A stretch of 64,000 bases of DNA from Mixta hanseatica (GTDB lineage: Bacteria; Pseudomonadota; Gammaproteobacteria; Enterobacterales; Enterobacteriaceae): positions 2,790,001-2,854,000 of the forward strand of contig NZ_CP082904.1 of assembly GCF_023517775.1 (NCBI RefSeq), written 5' to 3'. This document shows, piece after piece, positions 40,901 through 51,690 of the stretch. The notes beneath the pieces are model-generated. The model was not told the DNA's origin. It worked only from the letters and a program-made list of their open reading frames with translations, and searched no databases. Made by a program: the position numbers and the translations under genes. The first letter of the stretch is position 1, and each line of letters opens with the position of its first letter.

Positions 40901-41473
40901 ATGGTCAAATCTCAACCGTTCCTGAGATATATCTTGCGGGCAATCCCTGCTGTCGCGCTGGCGACGTTACTCTCAGCATGCAGTGGTCATCACGGGCAAA
41001 ATGCGCAAACTGAGACCCATGCAGTGAATAACCAAAATGGTTTTTTACTTCAAGCGTCTCAGGATGAATTTGAACAAATGGTGCAGAATGTCGATATTAA
41101 ATCGCGCATTCTGGAGCAATATGCCGACTGGAAAGGCGTGCGTTATCGTTTAGGCGGTACCACTAAACGCGGCATTGACTGTTCCGCATTTGTGCAGCTT
41201 ACTTTCCGTGAACAATTCGGTCTTGACCTGCCGCGCTCAACGTCAGAGCAAAAAGATACGGGCCGTCAGGTAGCGCGTACCAAGCTGCGTCCCGGCGACC
41301 TGGTGCTGTTTCGCGCAGGCTCTACCGGCCGTCACGTAGGCATCTATCTGGGCAATGACAATTTTGTCCATGCCTCGACCAGCAGCGGCGTGATGATCTC
41401 CAGCCTTAATGATTCATACTGGAAAAACCGCTATCGCGAAGCACGACGCGTATTAAGCCGGACACAAAGTTAA
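40901..41473 (+). CDS. mepS: Murein DD-endopeptidase MepS (Spr)
   Basis: Outer-membrane lipoprotein of 190 residues (E. coli 188) that cleaves D-Ala-mDAP cross-links to allow wall growth and is degraded by NlpI-Prc. Signal peptide with lipobox LLSAC, lipidated C27. NlpC/P60 domain with catalytic C94 (GIDCSAF), H145 (GRHVG) and H157 (NFVHAS). Ser follows the lipid Cys, consistent with outer-membrane sorting. Terminator downstream. Confidence 0.97.
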   Translation: MVKSQPFLRYILRAIPAVALATLLSACSGHHGQNAQTETHAVNNQNGFLLQASQDEFEQMVQNVDIKSRILEQYADWKGVRYRLGGTTKRGIDCSAFVQLTFREQFGLDLPRSTSEQKDTGRQVARTKLRPGDLVLFRAGSTGRHVGIYLGNDNFVHASTSSGVMISSLNDSYWKNRYREARRVLSRTQS

Positions 41474-41509
41474 TTCTTATCCCTGATGTTTGAGATTAAT
41501 GAGCAATTA

Positions 41510-41537
41510 AAAACGCTGCCCCGGCAGCGTTTTTTTC
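41510..41537 (+). terminator. mepS terminator
   Basis: AAACGCTGCC-CC-GGCAGCGTTT with a seven-T tail, about 40 bases after the stop. Confidence 0.92.
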
Positions 41538-41700
41538 ATCCCTTACCCGCCACTTTTGAAAAAAGTGCCCGGCTAAAAAGCTTTACGTCAGAATAACAAG
41601 ACATACAGTCCCACTCGTTATATTCTCCGTTTCTTATTATCAGATACTGACTGTACTAATTCTCACAATAAAAACCGGCTAAAGCGGGAGATTATGCCCA

Positions 41701-43269
41701 ATGCCATTATCCAAAGTTATAAAGCGCCAAGCGGATCACCCGCGCCGGATAGCCTGGATCAGTACCGTTGCGGGACTCATTTTCTTTCTTGTTTTTAGCG
41801 CCGTTACACTGTTTATTATCCAACATAAACGGGCGCAGCAGCACGATCGGCTGGTAAACGCCAGCAAAGCCTATATGCAGGATCTGTTTAATAATCTCGA
41901 AAAAAGCCTGATGCCGCTGCTGAAGTATACGGACGGCAGTTGTCAGCGCGCCGGTAGCGTGCTGACCTCGCGCGCAGCCTTTATTAACGATATTCGCACC
42001 ATCTTGCTGGTGCATGATGGCCAGGCCTGGTGCTCATCGGCGACCGGTACTTTTCTGCTACCGGTGAGTCATTTCTCTCCTTTGCTGAAACTGACACGTC
42101 CGCACGATATCGTGCTGGTCGGCGGGACGCCAATGCTTCCCCATAAGCCTGCGATACTGCTGTGGCTACAGCATCCTGAAGCCATTCATCAGGGCATCCT
42201 CGCCACGCTGGATGTTAATATAACGCCCTTGCTGTTGCTGGTGGCAGGACATGAGAGCGTTGACGGGCTGGCCATCGCCTCGGGCGATAAGGCGCTGCTG
42301 ACCTGGAGTAACAAGCTGGTACCCCGTACGACATTGCCCGCTCGGGCGCTGCGCCAGTTTACCCTGCCGGGCTACGCGCTTACCTTCTACCTGTACGGCG
42401 AAGAACTTACGCTACGTGATATCGCTTTTGTGTTAATTGCTGGCCTGTTGCTGGCCGTGGTGGTCGCCTCGGCCAGTTGGCTCCTCTTTTCACTGCGCCT
42501 GCGTCCCGGTAAAGAGATCCTGCTGGGTATCAAACGTAACGAGTTCCATGTGGTTTATCAGCCGTTGCTTGAAGCGGCATCCGGTCGCGTCTACGGGCTG
42601 GAGGCGTTACTGCGCTGGACGCACCCGGTTACCGGCCCTATCCCGCCGGATGCCTTTATCAACTACGCCGAAAGCCAGAATATGATCGTGCCGCTGACGC
42701 GTCACCTGTTCAGGCTGGTTGCGCAGGATGCCCAGCTGCTCCGCTGTTATCTGCCGCCGGGAACGATAATGGGGCTGAATATCGCTCCAGGGCACCTTTC
42801 TGCCGGGAGCTTTCACCAGGATGTTAATGAGTGGATCGCCGCCATGCCGCCCGCGCATTTTGATTATGTGTTTGAGATAACTAAACGCACCATGGTGGCT
42901 GGAAAAAATGTCGCAGCGGTGTTTGACTGGCTGCACCAGCAAAATATCACTATCGCGATTGACGATTTCGGCACCGGCCACAGTGCGCTGATTTACCTGG
43001 AGAAATTCAACTTCGACTATTTAAAAATCGATCGCGGTTTTGTGCAGAGTATCGGCATGGAAACCGTGACGTCGCCAGTGCTGGATGCGGTGCTGACCCT
43101 GGCGCGTAAGCTAAACCTGAAAACCGTTGCCGAAGGCGTAGAGACGGAGGAACAGGCCGCCTGGCTGATTAAGCGCGGCGTCAGCCATATGCAGGGCTAT
43201 CTGTTTAGCCGACCGCTACCGCCTGAGCAACTCATCAGTTATTTGCAACAACAGGCCGACGCGCACTGA
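41701..43269 (+). CDS. pdeN: Cyclic-di-GMP phosphodiesterase PdeN (Rtn), CSS-EAL
   Basis: Inner-membrane c-di-GMP phosphodiesterase of 522 residues (E. coli Rtn 518). Helix at about 20-40; periplasmic CSS domain with the redox motif C111-S-S; second helix about 238-262; cytoplasmic EAL domain from about 275, with EAL at 301-303, DDFGTGHS and KIDRGFV. In this class DsbA/DsbB-controlled disulfide state and proteolysis set activity. It is in its E. coli position, upstream of yejA. Confidence 0.95.
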   Translation: MPLSKVIKRQADHPRRIAWISTVAGLIFFLVFSAVTLFIIQHKRAQQHDRLVNASKAYMQDLFNNLEKSLMPLLKYTDGSCQRAGSVLTSRAAFINDIRTILLVHDGQAWCSSATGTFLLPVSHFSPLLKLTRPHDIVLVGGTPMLPHKPAILLWLQHPEAIHQGILATLDVNITPLLLLVAGHESVDGLAIASGDKALLTWSNKLVPRTTLPARALRQFTLPGYALTFYLYGEELTLRDIAFVLIAGLLLAVVVASASWLLFSLRLRPGKEILLGIKRNEFHVVYQPLLEAASGRVYGLEALLRWTHPVTGPIPPDAFINYAESQNMIVPLTRHLFRLVAQDAQLLRCYLPPGTIMGLNIAPGHLSAGSFHQDVNEWIAAMPPAHFDYVFEITKRTMVAGKNVAAVFDWLHQQNITIAIDDFGTGHSALIYLEKFNFDYLKIDRGFVQSIGMETVTSPVLDAVLTLARKLNLKTVAEGVETEEQAAWLIKRGVSHMQGYLFSRPLPPEQLISYLQQQADAH

Positions 43270-43336
43270 TGTTCAGCGCGCAGGTTGTTGATGGCGGCCC
43301 CCGCGCCGCTTATCTGTCCAGGAGATAACCGACTCA

Positions 43337-45142
43337 ATGTTACTTCGTCTGCTTATACTGGCTCTTTTTATCGGCGCAGCGTCCGCTGCGCGGGCTGATA
43401 TTATTCATGAAGGCTACGCTTTCGCCGAGCTGGGCGAGCCGAAATATGATCCTGGCTTTACCCATTATGATTACGCCAATCCGGCTGCGCCGAAAAGCGG
43501 CAAAATCACGCTGGCGGTTATCGGTAATTACGATAACTTTAACCGCTTCGCCTCGCGCGGCTATCCCGGCGAAGGCACCATTACGCTGTACGATCGGCTG
43601 TTCGCCAGCTCGGAAGATGAAGTTGGCAGCTACTATCCGCTGATTGCGGAATATGCCCGCTACCCCGCCGATTTTAAGTGGGCGGAAATTACCCTCAATC
43701 CTCGCGCCCGCTTCCATGACGGTTCGCCAATCACCGCGCAGGATGTGGCCTTTACCTTTAAAAAGTTTATGACCGAAGGGGTAACCTCGTTTCGCCTGAT
43801 CTATAAGGGCGTTACGGTAAAGGCGATCTCGCGACTAACGGTGCGCATTGAGCTGCCGAAGGCGGACAAAAATGTGATGCTGGGGCTGTTTAGCCTGCCG
43901 GTGCTGTCGGAGAAATTCTGGCAGTCGCGTAAATTCAACGAGCCGCTGGGCTATCCGCCGCTTTCCAGCGGCCCTTACCGCATCAGCGCTTATAAAATCG
44001 GCCAGTACATTACTTATTCACGCGTGAAGGATTATTGGGCCGCCGATCTGCCGGTCAATAAAGGCCGTTTCAATTTCGATACCATCCGCTACGACTATTA
44101 TCTGGATGACAACGTCGCCTTTGAGGCGTTTAAAGCGGGAGCCTATGATTTTCGTGCCGAAGGCTCGGCAAAAAACTGGGCAACCCAGTACCACGGAGAC
44201 AACTTTGCACAACAACGGATAGTGAAAGAGGCGCGGCCCAATCAGGCCACTACCGATGCCGCCTGGCTGGCATTTAACAATGAGAAACCGCTGTTCAGCG
44301 ACCGTCGCGTTCGCCAGGCATTAACGCTGGCCTTCGATTTTGAATGGATGAATAAAGCGTTATTTTACGGCGCTTATTTACGCAGCAGCAGCTATTTTCA
44401 GAATACCGAATATGCCGCACGCGGTTATCCGGATAGTGCCGAGCTGGCGATTCTTGCCCCTTACAAAGGAAAAATTCCGGATGAGGTGTTCAGCGAACGC
44501 TACCAGCCGCCGGTCAGCGACGGCAGCGGTTACGATCGCGCTAACCTGTTGAAGGCACTGGCGCTGCTGAAGCAGGCGGGCTGGCAGCTTAAAAACCAGC
44601 AGCTAATTAACGACGCTGGAAAACCGTTTCGCTTTGAACTGCTGCTGCCGAGCGGCGGCAATAGCGCCTGGGTACTGCCTTTCCAGCACAGTTTAAAACG
44701 TCTGGGCATTAGCATAGATATCCGCCAGGTCGACAGCTCGCAGTATTTGCGGCGGCTGCGACACGGCGATTATGATATGACGCCGGGGCAATACTACGCC
44801 ACGCCATGGCCGAACAGTAACCTTAGCCAGTTCTGGCAGTCAGCTTTTATTGATTCCAGTTGGAACCGACCACGGGTAAAAAGCCCGGTACTGGATGCGT
44901 TAATTGATCGTATTCTGGCGCATCAGGGCGATAAGACGGCGCTGTTGCCGTTAGGGCGCGCGCTGGATCGAGTGCTGCTGTGGAACTATTACATGATCCC
45001 GATGTGGTATGGGGCCAGTGACCGCTACGCCTGGTGGAATAAATTTTCACATCCGGCCGTGACGCCCGCCTTTTCCGTCGGGCTGGAGAGCTGGTGGTAT
45101 GATGTAAACAAGGCCGAAAAATTACCGGCCGAGCGACGTTAA
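43337..45142 (+). CDS. yejA: Peptide ABC transporter binding protein YejA
   Basis: Periplasmic SBP_bac_5 (family 5) protein of 601 residues with a signal peptide ending ARA at 18-20. Hallmarks FHDGSPITAQDVAFTFKKF and a DDNVAFEAFKAGAYDF region are present. In E. coli and Salmonella the YejABEF system imports oligopeptides including microcin C and defensin-type peptides. First gene of yejABEF. Confidence 0.96.
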   Translation: MLLRLLILALFIGAASAARADIIHEGYAFAELGEPKYDPGFTHYDYANPAAPKSGKITLAVIGNYDNFNRFASRGYPGEGTITLYDRLFASSEDEVGSYYPLIAEYARYPADFKWAEITLNPRARFHDGSPITAQDVAFTFKKFMTEGVTSFRLIYKGVTVKAISRLTVRIELPKADKNVMLGLFSLPVLSEKFWQSRKFNEPLGYPPLSSGPYRISAYKIGQYITYSRVKDYWAADLPVNKGRFNFDTIRYDYYLDDNVAFEAFKAGAYDFRAEGSAKNWATQYHGDNFAQQRIVKEARPNQATTDAAWLAFNNEKPLFSDRRVRQALTLAFDFEWMNKALFYGAYLRSSSYFQNTEYAARGYPDSAELAILAPYKGKIPDEVFSERYQPPVSDGSGYDRANLLKALALLKQAGWQLKNQQLINDAGKPFRFELLLPSGGNSAWVLPFQHSLKRLGISIDIRQVDSSQYLRRLRHGDYDMTPGQYYATPWPNSNLSQFWQSAFIDSSWNRPRVKSPVLDALIDRILAHQGDKTALLPLGRALDRVLLWNYYMIPMWYGASDRYAWWNKFSHPAVTPAFSVGLESWWYDVNKAEKLPAERR

Positions 45143-45151
45143 GGAGTCAAT

Positions 45152-46237
45152 GTGGGCGCTTATTTAATTCGTCGCTTATTGCTGATTATCCCCACGCTAT
45201 GGGCGATCATTACGCTGAATTTTTTTATTGTGCAGATTGCTCCCGGCGGCCCGGTTGAGCAGGCGCTGGCCAACGCGCAGTTCGGCCAGACTACTGGCCT
45301 GCCCGGCAGCGGCAACGCGCAAAACGGTCGGGCGGCGCTTAATAGCACGCCTGGCGATAGCCAATATCGCGGTTCACGCGGTCTCGATCCGGAAGTGGTG
45401 GCGGAGATCACCAAACGCTACGGTTTCGATAAACCGCTCCACGAGCGTTATTTCACCATGCTATGGAACTATATCCGCTTTGATTTCGGCGACAGTCTGT
45501 TTCGCAGTGCCTCGGTGATCCAGATGATCAAAGAGAGCCTGCCGGTTTCTATTTCGCTTGGCCTGTGGAGTACGCTGATTATTTATCTGGTATCGATCCC
45601 GCTGGGTATTAAAAAGGCGGTACGCAACGGCAGCGCCTTTGATATCTGGAGCAGTACCCTGATTATCGTTGGCTATGCTATTCCCGCCTTTCTGTTTGGT
45701 ATCATGCTGATTGTACTGTTTGCCGGCGGCAGTTATCTGGACTGGTTTCCGCTACGCGGCCTGACGTCGCCGCAGTTCGCTACGCTGCCGTGGTATGACA
45801 AAGTCATGGATTATTTTTGGCATATTACGCTGCCGGTGCTGGCCACGGTAATTGGCGGCTTCGCCACCTTAACCATGCTGACCAAAAATTCCTTTCTTGA
45901 TGAGATCCGTAAGCAATATGTGGTTACCGCGCGTGCGAAGGGGCTGGATGAAAATAAAATTCTCTATCGTCACGTGTTTCGCAACGCCATGCTGTTGGTG
46001 ATTGCCGGTTTCCCCGCCACCTTTATCAGTATGTTTTTTACCGGTTCGCTGCTGATTGAAGTGATGTTTTCGCTTAACGGTCTTGGTCTGCTGGGCTATG
46101 ACGCTACCATTCAGCGCGACTACCCGGTGATGTTCGGTACGCTGTATATCTTTACGCTGATCGGTTTGTTGCTGAATATCTTAAGCGATTTGACCTATAC
46201 GCTGGTCGATCCACGCATCGATTTCGAGGGGCGATAA
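45152..46237 (+). CDS. yejB: Peptide ABC transporter permease YejB
   Basis: DppB-type permease, 361 residues, six helices. N-terminal [20 protein letters not shown] and C-terminal [17 protein letters not shown] match E. coli YejB. The start codon is GTG at 45152, six bases after AAGGAG; this is also the aligned E. coli N-terminus. The EAA loop is around residues 265-285 ([20 protein letters not shown]). Ends one base into yejE. Confidence 0.95.
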   Translation: MGAYLIRRLLLIIPTLWAIITLNFFIVQIAPGGPVEQALANAQFGQTTGLPGSGNAQNGRAALNSTPGDSQYRGSRGLDPEVVAEITKRYGFDKPLHERYFTMLWNYIRFDFGDSLFRSASVIQMIKESLPVSISLGLWSTLIIYLVSIPLGIKKAVRNGSAFDIWSSTLIIVGYAIPAFLFGIMLIVLFAGGSYLDWFPLRGLTSPQFATLPWYDKVMDYFWHITLPVLATVIGGFATLTMLTKNSFLDEIRKQYVVTARAKGLDENKILYRHVFRNAMLLVIAGFPATFISMFFTGSLLIEVMFSLNGLGLLGYDATIQRDYPVMFGTLYIFTLIGLLLNILSDLTYTLVDPRIDFEGR

Positions 46238-47262
46238 TGAGCCGTTTAAGTCCGGTCAACCAGGCGCGCTGGCAGCGCTTCCGTCAGAACCGTCGCGGCT
46301 ACTGGTCGCTGTGGCTGTTTGCATTGATCTTTGTGCTCTGCCTGGGTGCAGAGCTGCTGGCGAATGACAAGCCGCTGCTGGTGCATTATCAGGATCGCTG
46401 GTACGCCCCGCTGCTGTTTAATTATAGCGAGAGCGATTTTGACGGGCCTTTCGCCACGGCCGCGGATTATCAGGATCCCTGGCTGAAACAGCGGCTGGCG
46501 CAGGATGGCTGGGCGCTGTGGGCGCCGATCCGCTTTGGTGACAACACCATTAATTTCGCTACGAGCGTGCCCTTTCCTTCTCCGCCTTCCGCGCAAAACT
46601 GGCTGGGTACCGATGCCAACGGCGGCGATGTGCTGGCGCGCATTCTGTACGGCACGCGGATTTCCCTGCTGTTTGGCCTGATGCTGACGCTGATTTCCAG
46701 CGTTATCGGCATCAGCGTCGGCGCGGTGCAAGGCTACTTCGGCGGCAAAGTGGATCTGTTTGGCCAGCGCATTATCGAAGTCTGGTCCGGTATGCCTACA
46801 CTATTTTTAATTATTCTGCTTTCCAGCGTGATCCAGCCCGGCTTCTGGTGGCTGCTGGCGATTACCGTGGCGTTTGGCTGGATGAGCCTGGTCGGCGTGG
46901 TACGCGCCGAATTCCTGCGCACGCGCAATTTTGATTATGTGCGGGCGGCTACCGCGTTGGGCGTTAGCGACAGCCGGATTATACTGCGTCATATGCTTCC
47001 CAATGCGATGGTCGCAACCCTGACCTGGCTGCCGTTTATTTTGTGCGGCTCGATCACCACCTTAACCTCGCTCGATTTCCTTGGCTTTGGCCTGCCGCTG
47101 GGATCGCCTTCACTTGGCGAGCTGCTGTTGCAAGGTAAAAACAACCTACAGGCGCCCTGGCTTGGGCTGGCGGGCTTCTTTACTCTGGCTATTTTACTGT
47201 CGTTGCTGATTTTTATCGGCGAGGCGGTACGTGACGCGTTCGATCCCGCTAAGGTCTCCTGA
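46237..47262 (+). CDS. yejE: Peptide ABC transporter permease YejE
   Basis: DppC-type permease of 341 residues (same as E. coli YejE). N-terminal OppC-N segment with one helix, a large periplasmic loop containing DRWYAPLLFNYSE, then a five-helix core with EAA motif RAATALGVSDSRIILRHMLPN. The stop/start overlap with yejB (TAATG) implies coupling. Confidence 0.95.
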   Translation: MSRLSPVNQARWQRFRQNRRGYWSLWLFALIFVLCLGAELLANDKPLLVHYQDRWYAPLLFNYSESDFDGPFATAADYQDPWLKQRLAQDGWALWAPIRFGDNTINFATSVPFPSPPSAQNWLGTDANGGDVLARILYGTRISLLFGLMLTLISSVIGISVGAVQGYFGGKVDLFGQRIIEVWSGMPTLFLIILLSSVIQPGFWWLLAITVAFGWMSLVGVVRAEFLRTRNFDYVRAATALGVSDSRIILRHMLPNAMVATLTWLPFILCGSITTLTSLDFLGFGLPLGSPSLGELLLQGKNNLQAPWLGLAGFFTLAILLSLLIFIGEAVRDAFDPAKVS

Positions 47263-47263
47263 T

Positions 47264-48865
47264 ATGTCTTCTCCCCTGCTTAGCATTAATCATCTCAGCA
47301 TCGCGTTTCGCCAGGGCAATAGCGAGCAGCGCGTGGTGGATGATCTTTCCCTTACGGTTGAGGCTGGCGAAACGCTGGCGCTGGTAGGTGAGTCCGGCTC
47401 TGGTAAAAGCGTCACCGCGCTGTCGGTGATGCGCCTGCTGCCGTCGCCGCCGGTGGTCTGGCCGCAGGGCGAGATCCTGTTTGAAGGTAAGGATCTACTG
47501 CGCGCCGATGAGCGCACGCTCCAGCGGCTGCGCGGCAACCGCATGGCAATGATTTTTCAGGAGCCGATGGTATCGCTTAATCCGCTGCATACGCTGGAGA
47601 AACAGCTGTATGAGGTGCTGTCGCTACATCGGGGCATGCGGCGCGAGGCGGCGCGCGCTGAAATGCTGAGCTGTCTCGATCGCGTCGGCATCCGCAACGC
47701 GCGTGCGCGGCTGGTCGACTATCCGCATCAGCTTTCCGGCGGCGAACGCCAGCGTGTGATGATTGCGATGGCGCTGCTGACCCAGCCGGATCTGCTGATT
47801 GCCGACGAGCCGACGACCGCGCTGGACGTCACGGTGCAGGCGCAAATTCTGACGCTGCTGAAAGAGCTGAAGCGCGAGCTGAATATGGGCCTGCTGTTTA
47901 TCACTCATAATTTGAACATTGTCCGCCAGTTGGCCGACAGCGTCAGCGTGATGCAAAAGGGTAAAGGGGTGGAACATGGCCGCTGCGATCGGTTGTTTGC
48001 TGCGCCGCAGCATCCCTATACACGCCAGCTGATCGATGCGGAGCCGACCGGCCGCCCCGCCCCGGTTGATCTCAGCCAGCCCGTACTGCTGCAGGTCAAT
48101 CAACTGCAGGTGGCTTTCGCGGTTAAACGCGGGCTGCTGCGACGCAGCACGCATCAGTATCAGGCGCTAAAAAATCTCAGTTTTAGTCTGCGTCCGGGTG
48201 AAAGCCTGGGGCTGGTGGGGGAATCCGGTTCCGGTAAAAGCACGACCGGACTGGCGCTGCTGCGGCTGATCGCCTCGCAGGGCGAGATCCACTTTGCCGG
48301 CCAGCCGCTGCAGAAGCTGAGCCGTCGGCAAATGTTGCCCTGGCGGCCACGGTTGCAGGTGGTTTTTCAGGATCCTAACTCTTCGCTGAACCCGCGGCTG
48401 AACGTGGTGCAGATTATTGAAGAAGGCTTACAGGTGCATCGTCCGGCGCTGACGGCGCAGCAGCGCGAAGCTCAGGTGATTCAGGTTATGCAGGAAGTCG
48501 GGCTTGATCCCGCTACCCGCCATCGCTATCCGGCAGAGTTTTCTGGTGGGCAGCGCCAGCGCATCGCTATCGCCCGCGCGTTGATTCTGCAGCCTGAGCT
48601 GGTGATTCTGGATGAACCGACCTCGTCGCTGGATCGTTCAGTACAAAAGCAGATTCTGCAGCTGTTGAAAAAACTGCAGCAGGAACATCGCCTGGCCTAC
48701 ATTTTTATCAGTCACGATTTACAGGTGGTGCGTTCGCTCTGTCATCAGGTAGTGGTGCTGCGTCAGGGCGAGGTGGTAGAGCAAGGAGATTGCGCAGCGG
48801 TATTCGCCGCACCGCAGCAGGAATATACGCGACAGCTGCTGACGCTGGCGCAAACGGCGGACTAA
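47264..48865 (+). CDS. yejF: Peptide ABC transporter ATPase YejF (double cassette)
   Basis: Fused DppD-DppF-like ATPase, 533 residues (E. coli 529). First cassette: GESGSGKSV (about 41-49), [20 protein letters not shown]. Second: GESGSGKST (about 322-330), [20 protein letters not shown]. The ATG at 47264 directly follows the yejE stop (TGATATG); an alternative start at 47231 would overlap yejE. Last gene of the operon. Confidence 0.96.
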   Translation: MSSPLLSINHLSIAFRQGNSEQRVVDDLSLTVEAGETLALVGESGSGKSVTALSVMRLLPSPPVVWPQGEILFEGKDLLRADERTLQRLRGNRMAMIFQEPMVSLNPLHTLEKQLYEVLSLHRGMRREAARAEMLSCLDRVGIRNARARLVDYPHQLSGGERQRVMIAMALLTQPDLLIADEPTTALDVTVQAQILTLLKELKRELNMGLLFITHNLNIVRQLADSVSVMQKGKGVEHGRCDRLFAAPQHPYTRQLIDAEPTGRPAPVDLSQPVLLQVNQLQVAFAVKRGLLRRSTHQYQALKNLSFSLRPGESLGLVGESGSGKSTTGLALLRLIASQGEIHFAGQPLQKLSRRQMLPWRPRLQVVFQDPNSSLNPRLNVVQIIEEGLQVHRPALTAQQREAQVIQVMQEVGLDPATRHRYPAEFSGGQRQRIAIARALILQPELVILDEPTSSLDRSVQKQILQLLKKLQQEHRLAYIFISHDLQVVRSLCHQVVVLRQGEVVEQGDCAAVFAAPQQEYTRQLLTLAQTAD

Positions 48866-49004
48866 CAGATGGCGCGGGCATTGATGCCGCCGCGCCGCCC
48901 GCCCGGTAAACGTTTAATCAGCCGTGCGCCAACGATTAACAAAACAACGGATCGGCGACAAGCGGCTAAAACCGCCTATGCAAAGCAGCTGAACGTCACT
49001 GGAA

Positions 49005-49337
49005 TCAAAGCGGCTGGGCAGTGAAGGTTTCGGCAATCGCTACGCCCTGGTTTTTCAGGCGCACCGTGGCGGCGCTCTCATCGCTGCGCTGCACAAATAA
49101 ACAGGGTTCGCCCTGCCATTCAACAATGGCGCATTCCACCTGAATTTCCGCCAGCATAGCGCGCATCTTCTGCATCACGTCCCAGGCAGGAGCGCCATCA
49201 TGGCTAAGCAGACGCAGGCCAATCAGGTCGTCCTCGGCCGCCAGCGTATTGAGTTCTATCGCCCCGCCAGCCATGCCGGCTGCCCAACGGTAGCTTTGCG
49301 GCAAGCGGTGTACAATCGACAATTGTAAAGTGTTCAA
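49005..49337 (-). CDS. yejG: YejG family protein, probable TTG start
   Basis: About 110 residues, homologous over the whole length to E. coli YejG (114): LQLSIVHRLPQSYRW, GEPCLFVQRSDESAATVRLKNQGVAIAE. Function unknown. The E. coli protein starts MTSLQLS; the equivalent codon here is TTG at 49337, six bases after GGGGA. A GTG at 49353-49355 would add six residues but lacks a Shine-Dalgarno. Convergent with yejF. Confidence 0.85.
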   Translation of the reverse strand: MNTLQLSIVHRLPQSYRWAAGMAGGAIELNTLAAEDDLIGLRLLSHDGAPAWDVMQKMRAMLAEIQVECAIVEWQGEPCLFVQRSDESAATVRLKNQGVAIAETFTAQPL

Positions 49338-49583
49338 ATGCAATCCCCAGGGCACCTGATGCTCACGATTCGCTGCGTCTCCGGCAAAGTATGGCGCCGG
49401 CTCGCATAGCGCGCTGAGCGTTTTATTGTTACGGCATTTTGAGAGTTAGCTCTCATTTTGCTGCTATATGTACCGCGTTCACGAAACAGGCACAACCACT
49501 TTTGCTTCATTCCTGTAACTTTTACACACGTATACTTTTACATATAATCAACAATCCGTCATTTTTCCAGGCCCTGAAAGGAT

Positions 49584-50786
49584 TTAGCGGGTGCGCCCTG
49601 GCTTATGCGCCCGACTGGCGTAACCATACAGCAGCAGTGAACAGGTGGCGCAGAGTGCGATGGACCACACCATCGGCCAGGCGCTGGTAAAATTGGCCAT
49701 TGATAGCAGCGCGCCTACCAGCGCGCCCACGCCAAAGCGCAGCGTGCCCGCCAGCGAGGAGGCGGTGCCGGCAATATGGGGAAACTCATCCAGAATCACC
49801 GCCATCGCGTTAGAAGAGACCATCGCTACGCAGCCGATAAACAGAGCCACGCCAAACACCAGCGGCAGAAAGCCGAGATTAAACGCGCTGACGATCAACA
49901 GCCAGATCCCCATGGCGAACTGGATCAGCAGGCCGAAACGAAACATCGCCAGCGGGCCAAAGCGGCGCACCGAACGGCTGTTAATCAGCGTCATAATAAA
50001 CAGGAACACCACGTTTAACGCGAAGTAATAGCCGAAGTTCTGCGGCGATACGTGATTAATTTCGATATAGACAAACGGCCCGGCGTTCAAAAACGAAAAC
50101 AGTCCGGCAAAAGAGAAGCCGCTGGCCATCATATAGCTGAAGGCGCGCTTATGACGAAACAGCGACAGGAAATTGCGCAGCGTGGTGCGTAAATGGAAAC
50201 GCTGGCGCTGCTCTTTCGGCAACGTTTCGCGAATTTGCGTCGCCACCATCAGCGTAACCGCCAGCGCCGCCAGCGACAGGCTCCAGAAAATCGCGTGCCA
50301 GCTCCATAATATCAGCAGCCAGCCGCCGATAATCGGTGCCAGCAGCGGCGCGATGGTGGTTACCAGCATCACAAACGACATCATGCGGGAAAATTCCTCT
50401 TTCGAGAAAGAATCACGCATCAACGCATTGATCACCACGCTGGCCGCCGCCGCTGAGAGACCATGCAGAAAACGCATGTTGATCAGCTGCTCAACGCTCT
50501 GCGAAAGGGCGCAGGCCGCCGCCGCCAGCGCGAAAATCAGCGTGCCGATGGTGATCACCGGTTTACGGCCAAAACTGTCCGCCAGCGGGCCATACACCAG
50601 TTGCCCCAGCGCAAAGCCTAAAATATAGAGGTTAAGCGTCATCTGAACGCTGCCGGCGCTAACGCCAAACTCTTTGGCAATCTGCGGCATCGCCGGCAAA
50701 TACATATCAATCGATAAAGGCATTAACATTGCCAGCAGGCCGAGGATAATAACCAGCCCGATGGATGAATTTTTTTCCTTACGCAA
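49584..50786 (-). CDS. bcr: Bicyclomycin/sulfonamide resistance MFS transporter Bcr
   Basis: DHA1-family drug:proton antiporter, 400 residues (E. coli Bcr 396), twelve helices. Motif [13 protein letters not shown] (about 66-77) and the N-terminal [15 protein letters not shown] typical of Bcr/CflA are present. Downstream of rsuA on the same strand with a 41-base gap, the E. coli arrangement. Confidence 0.94.
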   Translation of the reverse strand: MRKEKNSSIGLVIILGLLAMLMPLSIDMYLPAMPQIAKEFGVSAGSVQMTLNLYILGFALGQLVYGPLADSFGRKPVITIGTLIFALAAAACALSQSVEQLINMRFLHGLSAAAASVVINALMRDSFSKEEFSRMMSFVMLVTTIAPLLAPIIGGWLLILWSWHAIFWSLSLAALAVTLMVATQIRETLPKEQRQRFHLRTTLRNFLSLFRHKRAFSYMMASGFSFAGLFSFLNAGPFVYIEINHVSPQNFGYYFALNVVFLFIMTLINSRSVRRFGPLAMFRFGLLIQFAMGIWLLIVSAFNLGFLPLVFGVALFIGCVAMVSSNAMAVILDEFPHIAGTASSLAGTLRFGVGALVGALLSMANFTSAWPMVWSIALCATCSLLLYGYASRAHKPGRTR

Positions 50787-50827
50787 CTTCAGCTCCTTCC
50801 TTCAGCCTGTGCCACAGAGAGTCATAT

Positions 50828-51532
50828 TTAACGCGGCGCGCCGATGCTGGCGATCTCTTCTTCCGTCAGCGGACGGTATTCGCCCGGCTCCAGATCGTCA
50901 TCCAGCGTAATCTCGCCAATGCGCTCGCGGTGCAGCGCCACCACATGGTTGCCGATCGCGGCGAACATGCGTTTAACCTGATGATAGCGCCCTTCACTAA
51001 TGGTCAGACGCGCTTCCGTCTCGCTAAGCACTTCCAGCGTAGCCGGCTTGGTTAGCGTTTTCTCGCCGTGCAGCTGCACGCCCTCGGCAAACAGCTGCGC
51101 GGTCTCTTCCCGCAGCGGATGCTCCAGCGTGACCCGATAGGTTTTTTCACAATGGTGGCGCGGCGAGGTAATACGATGCGACCACTGCCCGTCGTCGGTA
51201 AGCAGCACCAGCCCGGTAGTATCAATATCAAGACGCCCTGCCGCATGCAGTTTCCAGGCGGTCGGCTCCTCAATAAAATAGAGAATGGTAGGATGATCGG
51301 GATCGTCGGTAGAGCAGACATAGCCCTGCGGCTTGTTCAGCATAAAATAGCGCGGCCCGACCTGAAGCTGGAGCAGATTGCCTTCATATTCTACCTGGTG
51401 TTCCGGCTGCACCTTAAACGCCCCGTCGCGTACAATTTCGCCGTCTACCGTTACGCGTTTGGCCCGCAGTTCCCGCGCGGCGATGGCCCGGCTAACTTCC
51501 AGTTGTTGAGAAAGAAATTTATCAAGTCGCAT
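50828..51532 (-). CDS. rsuA: 16S rRNA pseudouridine(516) synthase
   Basis: RsuA-type pseudouridine synthase of 234 residues modifying U516 of 16S rRNA. N-terminal S4 RNA-binding domain (1-60), catalytic D102 in [10 protein letters not shown], and the [15 protein letters not shown] motif (about 184-198). The ATG at 51532 aligns with E. coli; upstream codons to 51583 do not. Divergent from radD. Confidence 0.97.
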   Translation of the reverse strand: MRLDKFLSQQLEVSRAIAARELRAKRVTVDGEIVRDGAFKVQPEHQVEYEGNLLQLQVGPRYFMLNKPQGYVCSTDDPDHPTILYFIEEPTAWKLHAAGRLDIDTTGLVLLTDDGQWSHRITSPRHHCEKTYRVTLEHPLREETAQLFAEGVQLHGEKTLTKPATLEVLSETEARLTISEGRYHQVKRMFAAIGNHVVALHRERIGEITLDDDLEPGEYRPLTEEEIASIGAPR

Positions 51533-51690
51533 TGCGTTTGTGATGCCTGTTGTCTGACCTGGAGAGATACGCCCGTGGCGCATGAAGAGCGCTAAGTATA
51601 CCTGGAGTTGTCAGCAGCGGACAGAGTGAAATGCCGTTTCATCCGCTTTCATGGCATAATGTCGGCCGGTTTCCAAAATCTATGCTGCTC

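Noticed and set aside
49439..49690. Plus-strand frame overlapping the end of bcr
   Set aside because: Overlaps a conserved gene antisense and has no family resemblance.
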